Below, piece by piece: positions 23,888-31,468 of a stretch of 31,650 bases of DNA. The stretch comes from UKL13-2 sp947085425 (lineage in GTDB: Bacteria > Pseudomonadota > Gammaproteobacteria > Burkholderiales > Usitatibacteraceae): NCBI GenBank assembly GCA_947085425.1, contig CAMTWK010000025.1, forward strand, positions 1 through 31,650. Direction: 5' to 3'. The position numbers were made by a program, and so were the translations under genes. The notes under the pieces are model-generated. The model searched no databases. It saw only the letters and a list, made by a program, of their open reading frames with translations, and was not told the origin of the DNA. How positions within the stretch are numbered: position 1 is the first letter of the stretch; each line of letters starts with the position of its first letter.

Positions 23888-26062
23888 TTAAAACTTCTTG
23901 GTGTACGTCAAGGATGTCACCCGTCCGCGTCCCGCAAAATAGTTGCGGAAGAAATCGACTTGTGACCAACTCAGAAAGTAGAACTTGTTGGTCAGATTTT
24001 CCACGCCGAGCGAGAGATTGCCGCCTTTCAGGTCGTAGTTGGCGCTCAGATCAAACAGCGTATAACCCTTGGTGTGCTCTTCACCGGCGCGACCGACATT
24101 GATGTCGCGATTCCTGAGTGTGGTAAAACCGAGCCTGACGTCGCCCCGGGCAGAATATTTCCAGGTGGCGGAGCCGGCGATCTTGTCGGGATTTATGTCC
24201 GAGACACCCATCGCGCGCACCAACGGGCCGCCGATCACGTCCGAAGTGGTGCCACGAATGCGCGAATACAAGGCGGTGAGCTTTAATGCCTTGGAGAGCT
24301 TGTACTCGCCGGACAATTCGATACCTTTGGTCTCAACCGGGCGACGCTGCATGACGAAATCACGGGTGATGGGATCAACCGTCAAGGTCACACCGAGTGC
24401 CGAGTTGGCGTTGTACGTCGAGCCACTGATGCTGGCATTTTGTCCGCGCCAGTTGAAGCCGAACTCCTTGTTGTCGACAATGATTGCCTGCAAGTCAAGA
24501 ATGCCGACAACCGATTGGTTGAGCGTGTTTACGTTGCGCAGCGGGATGCCAATATTCGGCAGGCTGAAGCCCTTGCCGTATGCACCGAACACAGACCAGC
24601 CTTGTCCGATCTTCCAGATCGCACCGTAGTTTGGCAGCGTTGCTTTATAGCCCAGCGTTCCACCGGTGACCAAAACACCATTGCGGAAGAAGGTGGTTCG
24701 ATAGGTTTCGACAGAAAGTTCACCGTCTTCTTTGCGGACACCGGCACTCAGCGTCACCGGGCCGACATCATAAGACATCTGCGCGTATGGCGCAGTACTC
24801 TTGTAGAGCATCGGCGGCACCCACAGGCGATCAGTCAGCGCCAGTTTTTGCTGGGTGGTGTCCTGCACAACATCAACCCCGGCCCGCAACTCCAAACCTG
24901 TCACCCTAAATAGATTCTGCGTGGTCCACGACGTCCTCACACCCTTCTTCTGCGAATTGATTTCTGATTGATCAATCAAAGTACCAAGCGGCGCGATAGC
25001 CGGATCCTGCCGGTCGGATCCATCCTCCGGCTCAAACCGCATCGCCTGACTGGCACGGTAGTAATCCACCTTGAGTGCGCCGCCAAAAAGATCGTCATGC
25101 ATATAGGCAAGACTGTATTGGTTGAAGTCGTTGAACGAGGACTTCGAGCCAAGCGGCCGACCGCGCACCGATGTGGCAGGAATACCGAGCGAGCGATTAC
25201 CATTGTCAGACGTCACATAGTTGCTTTTGCCGGCGATATTGAATCGTCCGAGTGTAAATTGCAAACGTTGTGCATCGCGCTGGCCGAAATTTCCACCCAA
25301 TTTCAAAAACAGGTTTTTCGCTTCGGAATCGGACGCCGACCCGCTGGTGTTCATGCCAATTTTGCGACCCTTCGCATCGTTACCGACACCGCGGTCGATG
25401 GTTGAAGTGGCAAACAGCAGATCATATGCATCATTTTTGTGGGCAAAGTTGAAGCCAACCTTCCAGCCTTCACTGCCGTCGCGGAATTGCGTGGTGTAAC
25501 GTGTGCTCAAGGTGAACTCATTGCCATTCTTGGTGGGTACTTTGGAAATGTAATTAATGATGCCACCAGAGGCACCAATGCCCTCCGAGGCAGAAGGCCC
25601 GTTGATCACCTCGACGCGATCAATCACAGCCATGTCAGTGAACGTGCCAGAGCGGTTTCCTTCACGCAGTGGTGAAGTCTGCGGAATACCATCGAACAGG
25701 CGCAAGGCGATTCGACCGCGCAGGGTCTCGCCAGTATTGCTCATGGCCTGAGATGATTCGGCATAGCCTGGAACCGATCTGGCCAGCACCGCAGTGGCAT
25801 CATCGGTAATCGCCAGCGTATGTGCGACCTCCTCTTTGGATACGACGGTAATTGCACCAGGAATTTTGTCGACAGCCTTGGCTGAGCGTGTGCCTGTCGT
25901 TACCGTGATGGTCTCGACCTTCTGCGTCTTTTTTTCTTCATCCTTCGCGGGATCAGTTTTGACGGCACTTTCCTGTGCAGCAACTGACAGTGCGGTCGTT
26001 GCCAACAACAGTGCGGAAAGCGTTGCTGCAACAGTGCATTTCATTTTAGGAGGTGTTTTCAT
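23888..26062 (-). CDS. TonB-dependent outer-membrane receptor
   Basis: 724 residues. A signal peptide (1-29, ending LSVAA-QE) is followed by a charged Lys/Glu linker, a TonB box ETITVT (50-55), a plug domain (about 60-190: DKIPGAITVVSKEEV, ETLRGRIALRLFDGIPQ, DRVEVINGPSASEGIGASGGIINYISK) and a 22-strand-type barrel ending in a C-terminal aromatic, LTYTKKF. Such receptors import siderophores, vitamins or oligosaccharides with energy from TonB-ExbBD, which is encoded elsewhere. Plug wording is siderophore-like, but the catabolic neighbours suggest a carbohydrate or glycoconjugate ligand, so specificity is open. It has its own terminator. A 344-bp control region upstream shares sequence with the LysR promoter. 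Confidence 0.93.
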   Translation of the reverse strand: MKTPPKMKCTVAATLSALLLATTALSVAAQESAVKTDPAKDEEKKTQKVETITVTTGTRSAKAVDKIPGAITVVSKEEVAHTLAITDDATAVLARSVPGYAESSQAMSNTGETLRGRIALRLFDGIPQTSPLREGNRSGTFTDMAVIDRVEVINGPSASEGIGASGGIINYISKVPTKNGNEFTLSTRYTTQFRDGSEGWKVGFNFAHKNDAYDLLFATSTIDRGVGNDAKGRKIGMNTSGSASDSEAKNLFLKLGGNFGQRDAQRLQFTLGRFNIAGKSNYVTSDNGNRSLGIPATSVRGRPLGSKSSFNDFNQYSLAYMHDDLFGGALKVDYYRASQAMRFEPEDGSDRQDPAIAPLGTLIDQSEINSQKKGVRTSWTTQNLFRVTGLELRAGVDVVQDTTQQKLALTDRLWVPPMLYKSTAPYAQMSYDVGPVTLSAGVRKEDGELSVETYRTTFFRNGVLVTGGTLGYKATLPNYGAIWKIGQGWSVFGAYGKGFSLPNIGIPLRNVNTLNQSVVGILDLQAIIVDNKEFGFNWRGQNASISGSTYNANSALGVTLTVDPITRDFVMQRRPVETKGIELSGEYKLSKALKLTALYSRIRGTTSDVIGGPLVRAMGVSDINPDKIAGSATWKYSARGDVRLGFTTLRNRDINVGRAGEEHTKGYTLFDLSANYDLKGGNLSLGVENLTNKFYFLSWSQVDFFRNYFAGRGRVTSLTYTKKF

Positions 26063-26363
26063 GGTTGTCCGAGAGTTGAAGTTTTTTGTTGGAAAATATT
26101 TCAGTCACCTATGCTGGTGATTTAGAGGCGCGGAATCAAGAAATAGGCAAATTTGACTTGTAATGGGATCACATTAAATGTCAGGTGAGTCTGGGCGCAT
26201 TTGCTAGAAATAAAAACCATTCAAAGCCATATTCAAACAATACATTTTATTTCTTTAAGGTGCCAAGGAAGGTCTGATGAAGTCCGCCGCATCGAGCATC
26301 ACTGATTCATGCCAATATTAAACAGCAGCCAGAAATCAAGGCGACAAACCGTCATCAATAGCC
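26063..26363. promoter_or_regulatory. Upstream region of the TonB receptor with a LysR-promoter-like segment
   Basis: Non-coding stretch between the receptor start and the island's right boundary. 26174-26256 resembles 16309-16390 in front of the LysR gene (GAAATAAAAAC and ATATTCAAACAA blocks in the same spacing), about 120-190 bp upstream of the receptor start. This could be a shared LysR operator. It could instead be the duplicated promoter of a lost plus-strand gene: after it comes AAGGAAGG and an ATG at 26277 opening only 14 codons. Nothing else recognisable lies in the region. Confidence 0.45.
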
Positions 26364-26409
26364 GTCATTCCCTATAAGGCGGGGATCCAAGCGCGCAGTG
26401 CGTCCCCGC
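26364..26409. repeat. REP-like palindromic element at the island's right edge
   Basis: Begins GTCATTCCCTATAAGGCGGG, a form common in proteobacterial REP/dRS-type repeats, and carries a 7-bp stem GCGGGGA (26379-26385) and TCCCCGC (26403-26409) around a 17-nt loop. It runs directly into the right direct repeat, whose first bases GCAGGCGG also fit a typical REP continuation. The junction may therefore have formed at this short homology. Confidence 0.55.
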
Positions 26410-26439
26410 GCAGGCGGATGCGTATTGGTACAACGACCG
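26410..26439 (+). repeat. Right 30-bp direct repeat bounding the island
   Basis: Exact copy of 11301-11330. Read in the glycosyltransferase frame it encodes the same last ten residues and is followed by TAA instead of TAG. It precedes the FabH-like gene's 3' end by 29 bp. This copy with its TAA is a good candidate for the original end of the glycosyltransferase gene before the island arrived. Confidence 0.85.
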
Positions 26440-26468
26440 TTAAATCACCAATTGAAAATCTCTCCGCG

Positions 26469-27590
26469 TCAGGTCTGCTCGAAAAATTTCACGCCCGACA
26501 AACCGGCGTGTGATCGGTCGTGTGGCATTTTTTTGGCCATGAGCTCCTGCACCATTTCCAGCGCGGTTTTGTCACACGGTGGCAATTCCGCATCCGAAAG
26601 AGCGATTGGGGTGGTGCGATCACCCCAACGAATCAGGTGTGCCGACAAGGTTAATCCCGCACCAAATGCCGGGATCAACACCAAACCGCCCGGTTTGACG
26701 CGGCCCTCTTCGAGCGCATCGACCAACGCCACCGGCGCGGTGGCGGCACTCATGTTGCCGTATTTGTGGACGGTCAAAAACACCTTGTCCATCGGTGCAC
26801 CGGCACGTTTGGCAACGGCTTCAATAATACGCAGATTGGCCTGATGCGGGACCACCACATCGACGTCATCAATAGTCACGCCGGCCTGCGCCAACACATC
26901 GATGGAAGCATCACCCATGCCCGTTACGGCTTTTTTGAATATTTCCTGACCGTCAAAATCCCACATTGTGTCGCCGTAGGTGATGCCCATGTTGGTATAG
27001 AGCGCACCTTTGCCACGCACCCGCAGCGTCTGCCGTGCGTCGGCGTAACACTGCAATTTTTGCGCAATCACCCCTTCCGGCTTGTCGCTTGGCTGAAATA
27101 CCGCCGCCGCCGCACCGTCGCCAAACAACACCGACACATTGCGGTTTTCCCAATCCATGAACTTTGAAATATGTTCAACACCAATCACCAATACGTTTTT
27201 GGCCATGCCGGACTGGATAAAAGCGGTCGCGGTCGACATACCGTACAAAAAACTGGTGCAGGCGGTGTTTAAGTCCATCGATGCGGCTTTGGTTGCGCCG
27301 AGTTTGACTTGCAATCCGGATGCGGTATTGGGCACGTGCTCATCAAAACTACATGAACCATATATGATCAGATCAATTTCGGCAGCTTCCAAGCCGGCAC
27401 AGGCCAGGGCGCGTTTGGCGGCGACATAAGAAAGCTCCAGACCGGACACGTGTGACACACGCCGCTCTTTCATGCCGGTGCGCTGCACAATCCACGCGTC
27501 ATCGGTTGGTAAAAAAGTGGCGAGGTCGGCATTGGTGAGGATGGCGGGAGGAACACATTTTCCCCATCCTGTCAGGGCGGCGTAGGTCAT
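26469..27590 (-). CDS. FabH-type beta-ketoacyl-ACP synthase III
   Basis: 373 residues from MTYAALTGWGKCVPP; further upstream in-frame codons lie in the divergent promoter region and are unlikely to be translated. The thiolase-fold Cys-His-Asn triad is complete: C111 in DLNTACTSFLYG, H249 in VVPHQANLRI, N279 in YGNMSAATAPVAL. These enzymes condense an acyl-CoA starter with malonyl-ACP. The protein is about 50 residues longer than E. coli FabH (317), mainly at the C-terminus (ELPPCDKTALEMVQELMAKK), the form common in a group of proteobacterial paralogues outside the main fab cluster. No fatty-acid genes are nearby, so a specialised lipid or signalling role is possible. Divergent from the ECF sigma operon. 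Confidence 0.9.
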   Translation of the reverse strand: MTYAALTGWGKCVPPAILTNADLATFLPTDDAWIVQRTGMKERRVSHVSGLELSYVAAKRALACAGLEAAEIDLIIYGSCSFDEHVPNTASGLQVKLGATKAASMDLNTACTSFLYGMSTATAFIQSGMAKNVLVIGVEHISKFMDWENRNVSVLFGDGAAAAVFQPSDKPEGVIAQKLQCYADARQTLRVRGKGALYTNMGITYGDTMWDFDGQEIFKKAVTGMGDASIDVLAQAGVTIDDVDVVVPHQANLRIIEAVAKRAGAPMDKVFLTVHKYGNMSAATAPVALVDALEEGRVKPGGLVLIPAFGAGLTLSAHLIRWGDRTTPIALSDAELPPCDKTALEMVQELMAKKMPHDRSHAGLSGVKFFEQT

Positions 27591-27743
27591 ATTTTGATGT
27601 CGGTATTTTTGAATGGGTGTATTGTCGCGCAAAAGCGGATTAATTGACTGGCCGGAGTGTTTATTGGCAAACACTGGCAGCAACAAGCATTTCCAGACAT
27701 TTCTCCCTCAAAATACCCGCCATTGCTAGGGTTTCGCGTCGCT

Positions 27744-27771
27744 GGAACCTTTTCTGCCCCACGCCGAAACA
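27744..27771 (+). promoter_or_regulatory. Candidate ECF-type promoter of the sigma-factor operon
   Basis: GGAACC (27744-27749) matches the GGAAC -35 core typical of ECF sigma promoters. After 16 bp comes GAAACA (27766-27771), and the sigma-factor ATG lies 26 bp further on. Position and -35 wording suggest autoregulation by the encoded sigma factor. The -10 half is not distinctive. Confidence 0.35.
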
Positions 27772-27797
27772 ACAGCCAATCACCCCACATATTCATC

Positions 27798-28460
27798 ATG
27801 GACATGCCGCTATCTGACGCCAATCTGGATCTCGACTTATTGCGACGTTTGCGCAGTGGAGATCATGCGGCGCTGACCTCGCTTTATCAACGACATCAAG
27901 GTTCGCTTTATCGTTTTGCCATTTTACGCGCCGGTTCAACACAGGTTGCCGCCGATGTTGTGCAGGATGTCTTTATCGCCTTGATTGAAAACAAGTTGAA
28001 ATTTGATCCCACCCGCGGTGCGCTGTTGAGTTTTCTATTTGGTGTGACGCGCAATTTGATTTTGAAGCGGGATGAAGCCGAGCGACGATTTCTGCCGATC
28101 GCGCGAGAAAACCATGACAACGATGCCAACACGGGCGACAACGACATGATTGATCCCCGGCCGTTGCCGCTGGAGAAAATTCTGGCCGACGCCCGCGCCG
28201 AGCAGGTGCGACAGGCGCTGCTAACAATTGCCCCGCACTACCGCGACGTATTGATTTTGTATGAAATGCACGACATGAGTTACGTTGACATCGCTGCAAT
28301 TTGTCATATCGACATCGGCACAGTGCGCTCACGCCTGTCGCGGGCCCGCGCAAAAATTGCCGCGCTGCTCGGCGCGGACCAAACCAATCAACCAGCCAAT
28401 CCAACACCGCCAACAACTGAACTGCGTCGGCCTGTTGCCCACACGAAACAAGAGGCATGA
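27798..28460 (+). CDS. ECF-subfamily RNA polymerase sigma factor
   Basis: 220 residues from MDMPLSDANLDLDLLRRL. Region 2 spans about 14-85 (LRSGDHAALTSLYQRHQGSLYRF, then AADVVQDVFIALIEN) and region 4 about 145-195 (LLTIAPHYRDVLILYEMHDMSYVDIAAI, GTVRSRLSRARAKIAALL), separated by an acidic linker; regions 1 and 3 are absent, as in all ECF factors. The Pro/Thr-rich tail after 197 is non-conserved. An upstream in-frame extension is possible but lacks homology-like character. Its stop overlaps the next gene by 4 bp (ATGA), so the two are translationally coupled, the normal layout for a sigma factor and its anti-sigma factor. Confidence 0.92.
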   Translation: MDMPLSDANLDLDLLRRLRSGDHAALTSLYQRHQGSLYRFAILRAGSTQVAADVVQDVFIALIENKLKFDPTRGALLSFLFGVTRNLILKRDEAERRFLPIARENHDNDANTGDNDMIDPRPLPLEKILADARAEQVRQALLTIAPHYRDVLILYEMHDMSYVDIAAICHIDIGTVRSRLSRARAKIAALLGADQTNQPANPTPPTTELRRPVAHTKQEA

Positions 28461-28960
28461 CCATGATATCCAATTTGCTCCGTGACCATCCGCTCGATCG
28501 CGAGTTTGATTATCTGCGGGAAAAGTTAGCCGACCTGGGCGCGCCGCCGCAGATTGATGCCGCACTGCAAAAAGCTTTTCGCAAACAACACTCCCATAGC
28601 GGCCGTGCGACCCGATTTGGAATGGCCGGTCAGTGGCTCGCGCCCGGCGTCGCGATTGTGGTGAGTGTGGCCATGTGTACCTGGTTGATGCTGAGCCCGT
28701 TCTTCGCCACGCTACCTCTTCTCGATCGCTCAACCGATGGCTCGGCAACAGCCTTTATCGCGCTACAAACGCTTGAACAAATTGCCCTGGAACCAAATCC
28801 ACGGCTGATCGAAACACAAATACCGCACATGCTGTTGTCGACCATGGGGGTGGTGATTTCACCAGATCGCGCCGACGAATCCCTGCGTGCCGAGGTGCTG
28901 GTCAGTGCCGCCGGTCAACCGCTGGCATTGCGATTTTTGGCCGGCAGCAATTTGAAATAG
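28457..28960 (+). CDS. Single-pass membrane protein, probable anti-sigma partner
   Basis: 167 residues: a polar, helical cytoplasmic part (1-50, LLRDHPLDREFDYLREKLADL), one membrane segment (about 58-80, QWLAPGVAIVVSVAMCTWLML) and a periplasmic domain of about 85 residues. The topology and the 4-bp overlap with the ECF sigma gene suggest it holds the sigma factor at the membrane until a signal is sensed. No HxxxCxxC zinc anti-sigma motif is present in the cytoplasmic part, so it would be a non-canonical anti-sigma factor. I recognise no named family. The assignment rests mainly on position and topology. Confidence 0.7.
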   Translation: MTMISNLLRDHPLDREFDYLREKLADLGAPPQIDAALQKAFRKQHSHSGRATRFGMAGQWLAPGVAIVVSVAMCTWLMLSPFFATLPLLDRSTDGSATAFIALQTLEQIALEPNPRLIETQIPHMLLSTMGVVISPDRADESLRAEVLVSAAGQPLALRFLAGSNLK

Positions 28961-29005
28961 ACCAGTCACTTGCATTGAACCAGCCCCATTTCCAAAGGAA
29001 ACAAA

Positions 29006-30301
29006 ATGAAAAAATCAAAACTACATCTGCTGATTGTCACCGCCATCACCGGTTTGGCGGCATCCACCGCCCCCCACGTTGCTGCGCAAGGTGACATTCG
29101 CTTGCCGCAAATTCGCGAAATGCAAATCATTGAGATCAACAATGGCAATAACACCGACCCCGAAGGCGGGTTGCATTTTGCGCAGGCAACCAGCACGTCC
29201 ACGCCACCCGCACCACCCACACCGCCATCACCACCCACTCCGCCCACGCCACCCGGTGGTCATGTAATCGAGCGCCGTATCGTCGCCCATGGCCCGCGCA
29301 ATATGGACATCGACGTGATGGTTTCGCACTCCATTGCCGAGGCATTTGCATCCCTTCCCGGACGCTTGGGAGGGCAGGTTGTCAAAAACGCACCTTACTC
29401 TGCCGAGGTCATCAACGAACGCATCCAATGGTTGCCGGATGGCAATCAAATCGTCAAACGCACATCGCAAATGACCTTTCGCGACAGCGCCGGCCGGACC
29501 CGCACCGAGGTGCGTGACGACAACGGCGAGGTGCAACAGATCCGCATTAATGATGCCATTGAAAAAACGCGCATCAAGCTCACGCCAAAAACACGCGTCG
29601 CCGCCAAAACAACCATGGATGGCAACCTGGAAAAACATATCGCCGAATTACGTGAGAAGGCTTTAGCGGCTGCCAAAGATGGCAAATCAACAGTGGTCAC
29701 GCGCGGGCCCGGCGAAGAGATAGTCATCAAGCGATTTGAGTCGCCGAAAGAGGGCGGAGGCACGGAAGTCAAAGAGCAGGTCATTGTCAAAGCCATTCGC
29801 AAAGATGGCGGCGATGCGACGGTGACCGTTCGCAAAGGTGCGGCCGGCAACGACGCAACCCCGGGCAAAACAAAAATGATGGTAATGGACGGCGGCGCAC
29901 ACGGTCACGGTCATATGCGTGACCATGATCGCATGGGATCATTGGATGCCCTTGGTGCACTGGGCATGCCATTCAATGATCGGGCCTGGTCGGCGAAGGC
30001 AACCACCAGGGAGCTCGGCAGCAAAGACATCGACGGCATCCGTGTCGAAGGCAAAATGCGCAGCTACACCATTCCGGCCGGCGAAATTGGCAATAAAAAT
30101 GCCATTTCCGTTACCACTGAAACCTGGACTTCACCCGAATTACAAATCACTGTTTATTCCAAACACAGTGATCCACGCAGTGGCGAGACGGTTTATAAAT
30201 TGGCGCATTTAAAACGCACGGAACAGCCGTTAACACTGTTCAGCATACCGGATGGTTATGCCGTAAGAGACGAACCTGGATTAATGTTTAAGTCCAAGTA
30301 A
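29006..30301 (+). CDS. Secreted protein with a Pro/Thr-rich linker, third gene of the sigma operon
   Basis: 431 residues. Signal peptide 1-27 (ending PHVAA-QGD), then a short domain, then a linker made of TPP and SPP units (64-85), then a long hydrophilic region. The motifs AEVINERIQWLPDGNQIVKR, TFRDSAGRTRTEVR, RSYTIPAGEIGN, TETWTSPELQITVYSKHSDP and a late SIPDGYAV resemble what I recall of secreted proteins of unknown function, frequent in Acidobacteria, often next to ECF sigma/anti-sigma pairs. It starts 45 bp after the membrane partner, behind AAAGGAAAC. A Gly/His-rich patch (about 297-312, GGAHGHGHMRDHDRM) could bind metal. It is probably the periplasmic sensor or output of the sigma circuit, which is inference. 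Confidence 0.75.
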   Translation: MKKSKLHLLIVTAITGLAASTAPHVAAQGDIRLPQIREMQIIEINNGNNTDPEGGLHFAQATSTSTPPAPPTPPSPPTPPTPPGGHVIERRIVAHGPRNMDIDVMVSHSIAEAFASLPGRLGGQVVKNAPYSAEVINERIQWLPDGNQIVKRTSQMTFRDSAGRTRTEVRDDNGEVQQIRINDAIEKTRIKLTPKTRVAAKTTMDGNLEKHIAELREKALAAAKDGKSTVVTRGPGEEIVIKRFESPKEGGGTEVKEQVIVKAIRKDGGDATVTVRKGAAGNDATPGKTKMMVMDGGAHGHGHMRDHDRMGSLDALGALGMPFNDRAWSAKATTRELGSKDIDGIRVEGKMRSYTIPAGEIGNKNAISVTTETWTSPELQITVYSKHSDPRSGETVYKLAHLKRTEQPLTLFSIPDGYAVRDEPGLMFKSK

Positions 30302-30364
30302 TGTCTGCGGCGGGGCCGCAAAATCAATGCGGCGTGATTGCTGGAGTCTCGGCGATAATGCGGC

Positions 30365-31324
30365 ATGGATAAATCATTTAAATTATTTCTTGTGGCCCGA
30401 CTCGCAGGCGTTGTTGGCGCAATGGTCGGCGCGACTGCTGTTGCGGCAAACACCATCACGGCCGCCGTACCTGATCTTGAGGTGCCGTTTATTGTTTCGC
30501 CACCGGCGGTGGTTACCACCATGCTGGAAATGGCCAAGGTATCGGCAAACGATATGCTGCTCGACCTGGGGTCTGGTGACGGCAGGATCGTCATCCTGGC
30601 AGCAAAAAATTATCACGCGCGCGGTCTGGGTGTCGAAATCGACCCACGGTTGGTAACCATTGCCCGCACCAACGCCGCCAAGGCCAACGTTACCGATCGC
30701 GCACAATTTCGGGTGGAAGACTTATTTATCACCGATCTGGCGGCCGCGACGGTGATTACCATGTATTTGTTGCCGGATGTGAATCTTGCGCTGCGACCAA
30801 AGTTACTGGCTCTCAAACCGGGCACCCGCATCGTTTCGCACGATTGGGATTTGGGTGATTGGCTGCACGATGTAATGCGCGTAGTGGACAATCCCGACAA
30901 GCCGGTTGGACGCGAAAAAACCAGCAAAATTTTTCTGTGGACGGTGCCCGCGCAAATCGATGGCAAGTGGTGTGCCATCGATATTGGTGAGCCGGTCGAG
31001 CCACCCATGATTGTTACCCTCGATCTCATCCAAAAGTATCAATCCCTGCACGGCGTATTACTGGCGGGTCGCCCTGATCAAAAGAAACCGATGCGCATCC
31101 AGTTTCGTTCGACCGTGCACGGCGACCAATTTGTCATTGCCGATGCGACCACTGATGCTGTCGCCAAAGTCGGCACCGACACGATCATTTTTGACGGCTC
31201 CGCTTACGGACTGTCAAATCAACTCAAATTCAAGCGCGCCCACCAATGCACCGCACCGGACGACCGGCCTGTGAGTCGTCCCGGCAGCGTTCAGCCCCTT
31301 GCCGGCTTGAAAACCACCGGTTAG
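30365..31324 (+). CDS. Exported class I SAM-dependent methyltransferase-like protein (FAM173-like)
   Basis: 319 residues. The N-terminus has a Sec-type signal or anchor (about 5-28, ending AVAA-NT). The remaining protein has the SAM-binding motif I LLDLGSGDGR (65-74), the acidic GVEID loop (89-93), YLLPDVN (134-140) and SHDWDLGDW (158-166), matching the methyltransferase group that includes the mitochondrial lysine methyltransferase FAM173/ATPSCKMT. A C-terminal beta-rich region (about 225-285) is added. A SAM-dependent enzyme in the periplasm is odd because SAM is cytoplasmic, so the N-terminus may instead be a membrane anchor. Its TAG stop lies in the TTAG target duplication of the following MITE, so its length was not changed. 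Confidence 0.78.
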   Translation: MDKSFKLFLVARLAGVVGAMVGATAVAANTITAAVPDLEVPFIVSPPAVVTTMLEMAKVSANDMLLDLGSGDGRIVILAAKNYHARGLGVEIDPRLVTIARTNAAKANVTDRAQFRVEDLFITDLAAATVITMYLLPDVNLALRPKLLALKPGTRIVSHDWDLGDWLHDVMRVVDNPDKPVGREKTSKIFLWTVPAQIDGKWCAIDIGEPVEPPMIVTLDLIQKYQSLHGVLLAGRPDQKKPMRIQFRSTVHGDQFVIADATTDAVAKVGTDTIIFDGSAYGLSNQLKFKRAHQCTAPDDRPVSRPGSVQPLAGLKTTG

Positions 31325-31464
31325 CAGTTTGTTGAAATTCTGCTGCGCTCGGTGATGCGGCGTTGGCAAGCAGCTCAAAATCCTCATGTATACCGCATAC
31401 ATTCCGGTTTTTCGCCGCTTTCCGCCTTGCCTGGCTTTCGCTCGCGACGAATTTCAACAAACTG
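31325..31464. mobile_element. 140-bp MITE, family 2 (target duplication TTAG)
   Basis: Bounded by a perfect 16-bp terminal inverted repeat (CAGTTTGTTGAAATTC and its complement) and flanked by TTAG at 31321-31324 and 31465-31468. No coding capacity. The ends differ from family 1 but the YTAR-type target is the same, so both are probably mobilised by related IS5-like transposases. It was inserted at the stop codon of the methyltransferase gene. Confidence 0.8.
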
Positions 31465-31468
31465 TTAG

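Noticed and set aside
11331..26409. Prophage or integrative conjugative element
   Set aside because: No integrase, excisionase, structural, relaxase or type IV secretion gene occurs between the repeats. Only the direct repeats point to mobility.
27657..27797. Sigma factor starting 47 codons earlier
   Set aside because: The added stretch lies in the divergent promoter region, includes the candidate GGAACC box and lacks sigma-region similarity. The ATG at 27798 directly precedes region 2.
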